The position numbers and the translations under genes were made by a program. A DNA stretch of 64,000 nucleotides from Laccaria trichodermophora (Eukaryota > Basidiomycota > Agaricomycetes > Agaricales > Hydnangiaceae): the NCBI GenBank assembly GCA_018417955.1, contig JACTVC010000012.1, forward strand, positions 186,001-250,000, written 5' to 3'. The notes beneath the pieces were generated by a model. It was not told the DNA's origin. It did not search any database and was given only the letters and a program-made list of their open reading frames with translations. Every line of letters starts with the position of its first letter. The stretch's first letter is position 1. Below, piece by piece: positions 9,202 to 20,419 of this stretch.

Positions 9202-12200
9202 GTGGCTATTCGGGTGACGCGGGCCTCAAGTCGCCAGACGTCCGAACCTGAGGTTAGCGTCACAAAGGGGAGGGTAAGGGATGGGAGTGTACGACCAGGC
9301 CACGACGGTGAAACAGCCAGTAAGTCCTTCTATTTCTCTACGGAAATACAGAGTGATTTAACGTCCCCCAGGGGCTACATTTTCGGAGCTTAGGGAAGAC
9401 TCCCATATGCCCATCGACCTCCAGGATCCATTCACCCGTCGTCTCGACAGCATCTCGACATCCGTCCGCCAGCAGGGCGTTGATCTGGGCAAAATGTCCA
9501 ATAAGGTCCGCGAGACGTCCGCCCGAGTCGAGGCCATGTCCGCCATCGCGATCCGGCAGAAGGACCAGGAGATGGAAGAGTTGAAGAAGGAACTCGAGAT
9601 GCAGAGGTCGATGTTGGAGGACCTTGAGGAGAGTCAAAAGGTCTTGATGGAATCGTTCGGCGCACGCGCCCCGAGTGAGGATCCCGTCTCTTCGCAGGTG
9701 CTGGACGAACTCCATGAAAAGGTTGAAGGAATGGTAACCCAGCAGCAGATGAGGTCCTTGTCCGAGGGCCTGAAAACCCAGATTCAGAACTTTATCCAGG
9801 GGGTGAACGACAACCTTCGCCTAAACGACGTGGATGGAATCTCGAGGTTACCGGACGAACTGGATAGCCTGGGGAGGTCTTTACCTTGCCCGGGTTAATC
9901 CATATGGAATCCATGTGGAATCCATGGAATCCATCACCAATTCCATGTGGAATCCATGGAATGAATCTTGGCTGAGACCACAGCCAATTTGTTGTTCCAT
10001 GGACATCATGGATTCCATGTGGAATGATCATGGAATGGTCAATTCCATATGGAATCCATTGCCATTCCACCTGGATTCCACTGAATTCCATATGGAACTT
10101 AGGCATATCCACCATGGATTCCATGGAACAAGTCCATATGGATTCCATGGAGCAGTTCATATGGATTCCATGGAAGGAATTAATGACCATTATACCATTA
10201 GAATACATATAGATATAGGATTTATAGTGTCCTTACTATATTTAAGTAAAAATAAATTTTTTGCATCTGAGAGAATTGAACCCACAACGTCGTGAATAGA
10301 AGCAGCAATCTAACCACCTGAGCCACACCGGCTTTGTTATAAGGTAAACTAAAGGTCTGTATATAGCATCGTTTGTCACGTGGCGTCTCAAACGTGACAG
10401 TTATGGCTGTCGCGTTGCCACGTCGTTTCTTTCTTTCACCACCACCACCACCATCCACGCCACCATCTCAAGCCACGACCGCCCGCGACAACGACGTCGA
10501 CAACGCCGACAACGACGCCGACAACGATGCCGACAACGACGACAACGACGCTGGCGACGACGCCAACAACGACGCTGACGACAACCACGGATGGGTGGGA
10601 ACAACGGCGAGCGGAAAGCCCAGGTAAGCCAGCGGCGTGGCAACCAGATGACGGACGACGACGAATGTCGTCGTCCGATTTCATTCCACTCGCGAACAAA
10701 CCACCCCACCCATTGAGCTGACCCAAACCACAGGTGCCACGTGGTGACGTGGCAGATCCACCACCACACCACGCCGACGTCAACGACACCCACGACCAAG
10801 GACGACCGCCCACGGACGTCAACGACCGCCCACGAAGACGACACGACCGCCCACGCAGACGACACGAAGACGACGCGAAGACGACGCGACCACCCACGAA
10901 GACGATGCGAACGCCCACGAAGACGACACGAAGACGACGCGACGACACGAAGACGACGCGACGACACGAAGACGACACGACGACGCGACAACGACGCGAC
11001 CGCCCACGAAGACGATGCGACCGCCCACGAAGACAACGCGACGACGCGAAGACGACGCGACAACGACGCGACGACCCACGACGACGATGCGACCGCCCAC
11101 GAAGACGACGCGACCGCCCACGCCACGACTGCCCACGCCAAAACGAGCCCACCGCCCACAAACGTGGACCCAGAGCACCCACGCATGGAGGACTCCGCTC
11201 GCGTGAACGGAAATGGGCAACGACGAGCCCAGGTAAGCTCCCCCTCCCTCCAACATCCCTCACCACCACCCCTCCATCATTCACCCTCCCTTCATTGCTC
11301 CCCCTCCCTTCATTGCTCCCCCTCCCCCTCCCTTCATTGCTCCCCCTCCCTCTGTTGCTCCCCCTCCCATTTCTCCCCCTCCCTCCATTGCTCCCCCCTC
11401 CATCCATTCCCACCTCTCCCTTCACCACTCCCTCTCTCCTCCATCACTCCTTCCCCCTCCCTCCCCCCTCCCTCCCCCTCACTCTACTACATCCTCCCCC
11501 TCCATCACTTCCCCCTGTCTTCCCCCCTCCCTTAGATATTGAGAATAGTAAACATAAATTGTGTAGTCTATTTAATACATTTCATTTTTTCCTGCTAAGC
11601 TATGACTCATGAATGTAGAAACCATGATTACATGATGTGGACTTAGAATTATTTCATAAAGTCATTCCATGTGGATTCCATGTGGATTCCATATGGAGTG
11701 CAGATGAATTCCACTGTTAAAATGGTATAGAACATATAGAATAGAGTATGGAATCCATCCCCCATTCCATGGAATCCATCCCCCAAAGTCATGGAATCCA
11801 TCCCCGATTCCATGGAATCCATCCCCCACTCCATGGAATCCATCTGGAATTTGTGCAGTCCACCCCCCATTCCATCCATTCCATATGGATTAACCCGGGG
11901 AGGGTAAAGTACTGAGCCTGGGTGGGAGGGTCACTGGGATCGAAGAAGACATTCGAAACGTACGCCGTGGAAAGGAGTTCATTGAGGAAAGATTGGGGAA
12001 GCTAGAGGGGCTCTGCCTCAACGTGATGACCAATGAGTTCTTAAGGCACCCGGATGATGGTTTGGACAAGCGGATGAGAGTTGAACGGGCGGTGGGATGG
12101 GACAGGGTAGTCGACGACGACGCGGTTCGGAAGGAGGTGCAGAGGGCTAAGGACGTGAAAGGGGGTTTGAGCGAAGTCCACAGGTCCGCGGGTGCTACAG

Positions 12201-12355
12201 ACGTGACTACCATCTCCCTGGGCGACGTCCATCCACGGCCATCGACTCCTTCCAACGACGCTCTGCACGGCCTAGTCCCCTCCATCGATGACGGACGTTA
12301 CATTTTCAATGCAGTTGACGGCTCGCCAGTTGACCGGGCCAAGACGTTGGATTAG
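9202..12355 (+). CDS. Coiled-coil protein of unknown function, three exons, about 353 aa
   Basis: Exons 9202-9319, 9372-9876 and 11917-12355 join in frame (1062 nt including the TAG stop). Intron 1 is 52 bp with GTAAGT and CCCCCAG ends and an ATTTAAC branch-like site. Intron 2 (9877-11916) is a 2-kb inverted-repeat element. The start was chosen because it is the first ATG in frame with exon 2. The middle of the protein is heptad-like and charged (for example QEMEELKKELEMQRSMLEDL), predicting a coiled coil; the C-terminal part is rich in Asp, Arg and Val. I recognise no family. It lies between a Gypsy relic and the KDZ complex, so it could be part of a mobile unit. The intron 2 splice is inferred, not proven. 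Confidence 0.55.
9898..10190. repeat. Left arm: tandem palindromic CCATATGGAATCCATGG-type units
   Basis: More than fifteen imperfect copies of a roughly 10-17 bp unit made of TCCATGGA, TCCATATGGA and ATTCCATGTGGAAT. Each unit is itself nearly palindromic, so both strands can fold. The open reading frames across it (runs of Met, Glu, Ser, Trp, Asn) come from the repeat and are not genes. Confidence 0.8.
10190..10332 (-). mobile_element. tRNA-like SINE fragment
   Basis: The minus strand 10332-10263 begins GCCGGTGTGGCTCAGGTGG and ends near GGGTTCAATTCTCTC. These match the Pol III A box (TGGCTCAGGTGG) and B box (GGTTCAATTCT) at normal spacing. The D, anticodon and acceptor stems do not pair properly, so it is not a working tRNA gene. 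An AT-rich tail follows (10262 down to about 10190). It is best read as a tRNA-derived SINE head. Confidence 0.55.
10436..10600. repeat. GACAACGACGCC-type minisatellite
   Basis: Short run of CACCACCACCAC followed by about ten copies of a 12-bp-like unit around CGACAACGACGC. Long ORFs on both strands here have extreme composition and are artefacts of the repeat. Confidence 0.75.
10790..11150. repeat. GACGACGCGACCGCCCACGAA minisatellite
   Basis: About 360 bp of imperfect copies of units such as CGCCCACGAAGACGACGCGA and ACGACACGAAGACGACGCGA. GC-rich and CpG-rich. The overlapping ORFs of 145-330 codons on both strands are repeat artefacts. Confidence 0.8.
11235..11535 (+). repeat. Polypyrimidine CTCCCTCC tract
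   Basis: Roughly 300 bp that is almost purely C and T on the plus strand, made of units like CCCTCCCTTCATTGCTCC. Such strand asymmetry can form triplex or G-quadruplex structures on the complementary strand. It contains no gene. Confidence 0.85.
11660..11890. repeat. Right arm: tandem TCCATGGAATCCATCCCC units
   Basis: Imperfect copies of CCATGGAATCCATCCCCCA and related units, the inverted counterpart of the arm at 9898-10190. It ends with the inverted copy of the left terminal repeat at 11878-11909. Confidence 0.8.
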
Positions 12356-12707
12356 TTGTACAGTCCTCCTATGATTTTTTTTGGACATACACATAGTTAT
12401 CGCAGCTAGATTTTGAAATAGAATTTTTCTTGAGCAGATGGTTACAATGCATTCCCTCCAGATGCTGGAGGGAATTAAACGTTAATCACCCTCGGTGATT
12501 AACGTTCCTGAAAAGGTCCAGGCGGCCAAAACAAAACGGTCCGCGGCCGTGGGGAAACGATCCAGCTTCTCCAGCTGTCTACATAGTTATTGCTAAAGAT
12601 TCCATTCAGATTATATTGTCAAGTACTAACGGACTGCTAAAGCTCCAATGTATTTAGACAAATGAAAGTCAAGTTCCAGTAAGTAAAAGGTCCGACGTTG
12701 GGCCGGA
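12356..12707. other. Intergenic spacer with two tandem perfect hairpins
   Basis: Two perfect inverted repeats stand side by side. The first is ATTCCCTCCAG, loop ATG, CTGGAGGGAAT (12451-12475, 11-bp stem). The second is AACGTTAATCACC, loop CTC, GGTGATTAACGTT (12478-12506, 13-bp stem). They lie between two convergent genes and could be a terminator-like structure or a subterminal feature of the KDZ transposon. No gene was seen. Confidence 0.7.
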
Positions 12708-15201
12708 CTATTTGCGTTTACCCCCGTGCTTTGCCTTCGATCTAGTCAAGGGGATGGACGGACCAGGGGCATTGGTACGGGCGCTGCTCCTGGTTGGCTT
12801 GGCAGGGGTTGGTTTCATAGCGGTCCGGGCCCTCTTTGCGGGTAGGCCATCTTTCATCTGGATGTCCTGACCCTCTGGATTGTCCGATGGTTCCATTACA
12901 CATTTTGGAACCTGTTCAACACGTGCATTTTGGATCATTGAATTATTTGGGAGTGAATGATTCAACGCCAGAGTCTCCTTGTCTGCCAGCGTAGGGGTAG
13001 CCCCTTCAGGTGTCCTTTCTCCCGGATTGGTGGAACCAGCTGCAGTCGTTTTTTCAACCAGCATGAGGTCAGGCATTTTCTCTGCGACCTTGGCAAAGAC
13101 GGGCTCAATCGTCTTCGGAGAATCGTTCCCACCCGCGGGTGGTGATGGGTCTGCGACGTCCCTGTTCATTGCCACTGAGGGGGGGGTGTATAATGCAGCC
13201 CCAGCCAGTACACCATTCGTCTCAGCACTGAACCAACATTGAAACACGTGGAATTGTGCAATAGCTTGCTCCTCGGACCAATCAACGCAGTCGAGGGGAA
13301 GATGAGCCGCAAACCTGTTCCATAAAGCCTTGTCAGCGGTGGCTAAACTGTGGGGTGCGGGGAGGATCTGGACGGTGGTTGGGCCAATGGCGGGCGCTGG
13401 TAGGGTATAGGCCGTGGTTGTGGAGTGTGCTCCATCGGTTGTACCTACCACAGCGGTTCCAGCCGCCCGCGGGCCCTTCGTAGTAGTGGATCCACCCACC
13501 CGCGGGCCTTTCATGCCCATCCCACCAGATCCCATGCCACGTCCGGCTGTACGGTCTAAGCTATTTGGAAGAGGGAGGTCATCATCAGAAAAGACCAAGT
13601 CATCCATTGCCAGAAGATCGAATTCTTCTCCGGAATCGTCGACCATCTCCGCGGACTTCTTTCCTTTTTTTCCCTTTCTGTTGACTTTACCCTTGCCCTT
13701 TTGTCCCTTGACCTTTTGGTTCAATGGATCATCAACTTCCTCGTCACTTCTGAGTTCCCCTTCATTCAATCTACGGACTTGTCGTTTCAAGTTCCCCTTT
13801 GCTCTGGATCTACGGGTCGGCTTTTGCGTATTCGTCCGGACGTCTGGAGCCTTTGCCGGGACGCGTTCAGTACCCTGGATGACAAGCCGAAAGCGAAACA
13901 CAGTCTGCCCGGCACGCTGTCATTGAATCCAAAAGTTTAACAGCGTCTTCACCTTCTGAATGGCGAGGTGCGACGGTTCCGCATCAAGCGTCTGGTAATC
14001 TGGAAGGTATTCTTCATCTATGAACGTTGCCTGATCTTTCACAATATCGGCCCATGGGACCCGAGAGGTTCTTCCATCAGTGGCCAATGCTAAAAAGATA
14101 TGGGCCACTGTAGGACAGGATGGCAGGTAGTCTGACTCACAATAATGCATTCCTACAAATGATCTTAATAGCTTTTTCAACCATCGGATCATAACCTCCC
14201 CCGTGACATCCAAAGGCCATGACTCTGGCTCTGGGAGTATTGGCTCACCATTCTCCCGGGTGTCCAAATCCATTGGTGAGTTACGATGTCCCCTGACAAA
14301 AATATCATTCTCCGCGGCCTTGGCATTTCCATCATAGCATTGCTGAAGATATTTTCCCCAGGAGAGGTCAGAAACAGAACCGTCGTCAATAACATCTCGA
14401 TAGCTCCTGCCCATCCCGAGTTCAGCATTAAAGTCGAATTTGGAAGCGGATAGTGTCCCATCTTCATCGCGGCAACCCCAGAAAATGTAGACCCTCCCCC
14501 CAAGCTGCTTCCAGGCTTTTTCAGCAAAGGTCCGGCAGAACTTCATTGCGGATTTCACAGCCAGCCTGTTTGTAAAGGCATGAGCCAGGTGAGAAGGGTC
14601 TGGACAAAGGCAGACCTCTGTTTCTCCTCTTCCAGAGGCCCTTGTAAATTCCACTTTTTCGCCGTCTCTTTTAACTCTTCAATCTCATCCTCTGTCAGAT
14701 TGCTCAAAACCAAATTCAGCCTGGCTTGGAAGCTACCAAACTTAATATCCCCATTTCCAGATAGCGTCCGTTGGGCCTCCTTAATTTCCATCTTCTTCTG
14801 CACCGATGCGACGGTCCGGAAGTTCCAGTTCATGCTCCGGATTTTTATTTCTTTAGGCTTTCGAATTCTGGACTTGACTCCAAACCATTGCTGGACGGCC
14901 TGTGGTATTCAATTAGCAGTCAAACGGGCCATCCGTTTCGGTCTATGCTTACCTTTCAGAGGTTAGCTGTATCTCCTTCTGCAGATTCCTTCCTCGCCTT
15001 GAATTTTTGTAGCACCTTTCCCATAATCGCAACCCGGGCTCCAGCAGACTTCTTTGACCTATATTCCGGAAGATATTTTTCTAGGATCTCCGTCTGCCAG
15101 TCTTCCCAGATATGGGCTGGGGGTGCGACGTGTTCCACCGTTTTCGGGGGAGGCATTTCGTCCCCGGAGGGCACAGGGATATCTAGCGAGTTGTTGTTCA
15201 T
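12708..15201 (-). pseudogene. KDZ-associated companion gene of unknown function, two in-frame TGAs
   Basis: Multi-exon minus-strand gene from ATG 15201 to the stop at 12708. Exon 1 (15201-14953) is followed by a 53-bp GT-AG intron (14900-14952) and then a segment reading KAVQQWFGVKS, typical of basidiomycete hypothetical proteins that accompany KDZ transposons. A middle exon (about 14600-13920) carries a conserved-looking globular region (KLLRSFVGMHYCESDYLPSC). The C-terminal part is low-complexity and basic (KGQKGKGKVNRKGKKGKK) and ends in a Pro, Ala, Thr-rich tail. TGA codons at 14956-14958 and 13920-13922 interrupt an otherwise continuous frame. I can assign no molecular function. The gene is convergent with the coiled-coil gene and divergent from the transposase, with 321 bp between the two starts. 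Confidence 0.6.
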
Positions 15202-15522
15202 TCTTTAGAAGCTCGTGAGATGGAGTTGTAAATGTATTCTTGAATTGTTTTTTTTTTCTTCGCTGAATTCGGCAGAGAAATGTTAGACTTCGGGATGCTA
15301 AACAAACAAAGGCCTGATTACCATATTTGACAAGTTTTCTGCCTTTTTTGGCAAGCCCACCAGAGATTGGCGAGCTAAAAATAGAATGCTCACTCTTTTC
15401 TGCTAGTCCGCATTATACTACGGTTGCCGGGCATGCTATCAGTGGTGACAAAATCAGAGCCTTCACCTGACCCTATTTAATCTACTTGGGAGAAATGCAG
15501 CAAAGGAAGACTTATCCATTGA
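15202..15522. promoter_or_regulatory. Divergent promoter region of the KDZ companion and transposase genes
   Basis: 321 bp between two divergently transcribed starts, with poly-T runs and short AT-rich stretches. The arrangement implies a shared bidirectional promoter. No clear TATA box was assigned. Confidence 0.4.
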
Positions 15523-18500
15523 TTGATAAACATGAGGTTCAACATGATGAACATGAGGTTCACCACGAGGCAAAACGTCTCCTTCAAAGTTCCACAACAA
15601 CACCACGGATTAGAGATGAGTACCCGGAGAACAAAGGTCATAGGCTCTCTGAAACACACCCGTTATACTCAAGGTCCCCGTGGAAATGTCAAAGTGAAGA
15701 CAGTTTTTCCAACAGACCCAACGTCCTCTCAATGCATTTCCACCCCATCTCAATCCCCCCAAAAAAACTCTGTTTCTTTACCCCAAGTTGACCGGGATGA
15801 CTGCTCAATGGGAACAAATGAAGAAATTATGTTCATGAACGTGAACAATCAGGGGATAAATGGATCCAAGGTAGGTACCTTGACTTAGTCATGTCAACAG
15901 ATTTTTTACAATTGACAGTCATCCAACGATTATTTACGTGAGTGGGGAAATCGTCGCCGGTTGTATCTTGATGAATTACTTGAACGAGAGGCTCCGGCAC
16001 CCTCTAATATCTGTGCTACATGCGGGGTAAGGGAGGGAACGTGGAAATGCCAGGATTGTCTGGGAAATACATCCAAATGCACAGATTGCTGCAGAATCTC
16101 ACATCGTCGACATCCGTTTCACAGGGTGAAAAGCTGGACTGGTTCATATTTCTCATCATCTTGGTTATGGAAAGTGGGTACTGTCGTACACTTGGGACAC
16201 AACGGCTCGCCTTGTCCGGGGATGAAATGGGATTCTTCGGATAATGAGGGATTAGACCCAGATATTTATCTGGATCAGGGTGGATGTCCATTAGATTCCG
16301 CGGATATGGACCCGGATGACATTGACATTGACATCGATATCGAGGATCTCACGGATGCCAGGGAAAGTCTCCAGGATGACAATGAGATCCCCGATCCACC
16401 TGTATCTTATCTGAACGGACGTCGGGTGCTTACATTCGTTCATACAAACGGAATTCATCAGCTACCTACGTCATTCTGCCATTGTGCGGGTGCACCCGCA
16501 TTGGATATTCAATTGTTACGGATGGGATTCTTTCCCTCTACCTCCGCTCAACCGCAGACAGCTTTTACTTTCAGTGTCCTTGATGACTATCTCCTGGAAA
16601 ACCTGGAATGCAAAACGTCCTCGACCCATTACTATTCCAAACTCCGGAGAATGACTTCCAAAGCATTTCCAAGGCAGGTTAAGGTATGTAGGAGCCACAA
16701 TGAGATTTTTGGACTATGGACTCAAAAGGAAAGGGCAGGACCGATATCGAGAGCTTATTCGGGCAAGTCGTCAATGGAGAAGTTTAAAAGAATACAAGTG
16801 GTTTGGATTCGGACATCAACATCGTCCTCCCGGAATAGGAGAGTTAGCACTTTTCTGTGCAGCATGTCCGCAGCCGGGGGTTAATCTTCCAGAGAACTGG
16901 AAAGAGGATGCTGAGCAATGGGCGTATTCTCGGGGCTTTGTTCTGGATGGTAACTTTACCTGTAATCATAAATTGCAGCGACGGCCGGAAACGGATGTTT
17001 GGTTAAAGAATGGGGAGGGATACATGGTGGAAAAGCAAAGATACGGACAGCATTTGAGGGTCGCGAAAGAAGTCAAGGAGGTGAGCAATTACCCATTCAT
17101 TCCGGATCCTTTCGACCCGGCCGTTCTAGGCACCAACTTGTAATGAGCATCATGCTGTCAATGACAAGGCCCGTATTCACAAAGGTTGCGATTCCACGGG
17201 TCTGGGAGCTGCTGCGTGTCTGAGGCATGGCTGCTACTGCCCTGGTGGTGTTGTTGACTTTCAAAAAGGCGAAAGGTAGGTAATCCTGTCCTCCACCGTC
17301 TTTTATGTCATTGAGAAAGTTTGCTAGACAGATGAACATGGATTATGCACTTTGTGAGGCAATGAAGAACACCAACATGGAGGAAATAATGAAGTGCATT
17401 GTGGTCTATGATGTGAACTGCCAGTACCATAAGAATTTTTTTAAACGGGTGGAGGACAGCCTGTTTCTCGAAGTTCACCCAGGCCTAATCATCATTCCTG
17501 GGATAGGCCTTTTCCACGTCCACGGGCATCAATTGATTTGTCTGGCTAGGTTTTCACCTACTTTTATTGAGGGGGCGGGTCAGGCTGATGGTGAAATTCT
17601 GGAGACCCTTTGGTCGACGCTTAATCACATTGGTCGAATCTCCCGAACAATGACTCTCGCCCATCGGACCGAGGTCTTGGACTCCCACATGGGAGATAGC
17701 AACTGGAAGAAACTCGTGAACATGGGTCCGCCTTAAATATGTCTTCCAAAAGCGATGCTGATTGGTGTTAGTTTCTTCGCTATGCCAACGCTGGAAGAAG
17801 ATTCAATCCGGACTCGCGGCCGCGGCCGCGGAGTTATTGAAACTTTCGGACACTGCCAGCCCCGAACAACTTAAAGATTGGGATGGACTTGCTGAGGAAG
17901 CACAGAGACGCCGGGTGGCTGATGCCTCAGCAATGGATGTCTATGAAGCAGAAGCTCCGAAGGGTTTGTCGTCCTATGTTACAACCTGATCTGTCTTGTA
18001 TTAAAGGCCAGCATCAGTGCCTACGCAGAAGGACGTTCAAGCAGCACTCATGGGACAGGAATCCCCAGTGAACGCTTCCATGGGAGTAACATTGTGGGTT
18101 AGCACTGGGATCAAGATACAGGAAGCTCAGTAAGTTAATTGTCCCTCATCAGGGACTTTAAGTTTATATTAGTAGATTGGCGTTAAGTCGGTTTATCCGG
18201 ATGATGGGCAGGAAGCCAACACCCGAGGACAAGCTCGACCTGGCGAAGCGACGTCAGATGTTTCTCTGAAGAATTGATGCATTTGAGCGGGAAGCATACG
18301 AACTGTTTCCCGGAGTAGACTTCGTGAGTCAGACCATGGACATACCACCCGTGGAAGACGGATATGAACATGACGATGATTTGGAGATGCTGCTGGCCAA
18401 TCCCCCTTCATCTGACAGGCAAATGGCTGAAAGCATGGAGGTCATACTCCCCTCGTCTTTTCCTGATCTTCCGGAGCAAATGGCGATTGCCCGTCAGCGG

Positions 18501-20398
18501 GAGATTCTTCTCCGGATTGCACAAGCCAATGATACACTGGCAGCCATCCGTTTGGAAATCGGACACAAATCATTCATCTATTGCAAAGAAATTAACAATC
18601 AGGAAAGTAAAAAGGGAAAGACCCGTTCCTATGACAAGGTAAATACTGCGGATAGAAACTTGGCACACCATCTCCAGGTCTATGCACAAGCTCGATGGGC
18701 TTTGGCCCACTTGGGTGCGTCGGCTGACATTCTCAATAAATATCGACCTATAGAAAAGAAAGAAACCCATACGCTTCCCAATATTTCTCAGCCAAATGGT
18801 CGGGGCTTTAGAAACCAGAACATTCCCTGGTTCTGGGGCATGAATATTCATGGAGATTCATTCGAAAGCTTTCACATGGAAGAATGTAGGAACTTTAGCC
18901 AGTCTTTGGATCTACGGCTAACCGTAATTCCAGTGTATCGAGTGAATTATATCTGGGCGAAGGCAAGGCGGGACAGGTGGCTGGAGGAATTCAAGCTCAT
19001 TCCGCGGGAAATGCGCTGGACGATGTTGTACTTCCAGTGTCAGGCTGAAACGTGGGATGGCCTTGGATATGAAACGACTCCAGGGAAGCAGTGTTATGCT
19101 AGGAGACAAGCGGGCATGTGGCGGGCGTTCCAGATCCAGGCGCTCGCTGACTTCCAACGATCCGGGGCCATTTGATTGCGGGTTCTCCTTGCATGGCTAC
19201 GGCCGCGGGCGTAAACGTGGGAGCGTATCATGTCCGTTCGGGTTGTTTGCTACTGTATTTCTACAGGGCTGATCTAAGAATTGATTGTATCTATCAGCAA
19301 AATATTTCTTGTCCCCCAAATATGTTGTTCACTGATGAGCAGTTGGACGACGAAGAGCGTACGGTGCCTATGCAACAACTTCTTTATATGATGAGCTCAA
19401 GGTTTCGGGCCGCAAACAGAGCTTTGAGGGATGTAAAAACCGTGGACCAGGAAGAAGCATGGGTGAAAATGTTTCAACAAGAAGTGGTAAAGTGACCCTG
19501 TTTTTGTCCCTCATTTCCCCGTTAACGTTCTCAATTCAGGACGCAATTACATATTTACTTGGATCGCATCGTGCCCGAGGGTATCACTATGACATTCCCA
19601 CGTATCTTGCAGAATCCATCTCCGCGAGGGGCCCAGTTCATATGGACTTTGAATGCCCGGACACCAACCCTGATCGAATCGTGGACTGCTATTTGAGTGA
19701 CTGGTGGAACGCAAAGGATATGGCATCCATTGTGGATACATTTCCGAAATGGAGTGATGTGCAGGAGGATGCACTTCTCATACATTCAAAGTTTGTAAGT
19801 TGACCGTTTTGCTGAAACCAGGCTGTCTATTGTTGACATTTCCGTTTAGCTGGAGCAAATCTATGAACACCAAGGGGAGGTTCCGATCTCTGTATCCAAC
19901 TCCACGGAGATAGAACAATTGGAAGCTCTCCGGGATGGCATCGCCCGCGGAGCGGCGACCTTGGATGTAGAAATCAACCAGCTCTCTGACAACATCAAGG
20001 AGCTGGACGAAAGAATGCAGGACGCCTCAGTGGATATTACTGCAATGGAGGCGGAATATCGGACTGAATATCAACGTCGCGTTCTTGATAACATCCAAGA
20101 ACGTCATGAGAAAGAGGATAAGCTGAAGGAGAATACACAGGTGGCGGAGGATATGGCTCAAGCAATGCGTTCATCTGCCCGACCAAGACGGGCACTTCCA
20201 CAAAGGCTACAGAGGAGGGGCAGGCCGCCCATTCGAGGTCTCCCAGAATTTTCCCTTTCAGAGGGTGGGGACCCGGATACGTTGCACAGACCCGCCTCGG
20301 AGCAAGACATTCCGGCCAATCCATGTAAACACAATTTGGATGTTATGATGGTTACGGATGATGATTTTTCAAAAGCTGTTCGGGATCTGTCCATGTAG
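15523..20398 (+). pseudogene. CxC2-KDZ transposase, multi-exon, with an in-frame TGA
   Basis: KDZ (Kyakuja-Dileera-Zisupton) transposase. Exon 1 (15523-15870) and exon 2 (from 15919) are joined by a 48-bp intron in phase 0. Exon 2 encodes NDYLREWGNRRRLYLDELLE and the CxC2 cysteine cluster (CATCG, KCQDC, CTDCC, then RISHRRHPFH, about 16010-16115). The catalytic core follows across further short introns: GCDSTGLGAAACLRHGCYCP and VVDFQKGER near 17185-17275, then YDVNCQYHKNF, GLFHVHGHQ, EGAGQADGEILETLWS and HMGDSNWKK (17408-17715), all close to the family pattern. A TGA at 18267-18269 breaks the frame inside FL-x-RIDAFERE. The 3' exons (19.3-20.4 kb) are coiled-coil and Arg-rich and may be a C-terminal extension or a separate gene. 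Exon joins after 19.1 kb are uncertain. Confidence 0.75.
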
Positions 20399-20419
20399 TA
20401 TATTATGGAATGTATATAT

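Larger units (their letters stand above)
9879..11909. mobile_element. Foldback-like element with iterated inverted-repeat arms, inside a gene
   Basis: The two ends are inverted repeats of about 32 bp (9879-9910 and 11878-11909) with two or three mismatches; the inner 22 bp are perfect and contain CGGGTTAATCCATATGG. Inside each end lies an arm built of short palindromic units related to CCATATGGAATCCATGG (9898-10190 and 11660-11890). The centre holds a tRNA-like SINE fragment and two minisatellites. No transposase is encoded and no clear target-site duplication was found. Arms made of tandem short units recall Drosophila Foldback elements in layout only. Confidence 0.6.

Noticed and set aside
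9792..10295. ORFs of 138 and 153 codons rich in Met, Ser, Trp and His
   Set aside because: Direct translation of the palindromic CCATATGG units on both strands.
10401..11612. Long ORFs on both strands (145-330 codons) in 10.4-11.6 kb
   Set aside because: They follow GC-rich and CT-rich minisatellites, have extreme composition, and occur in several frames at once; they are repeat artefacts.
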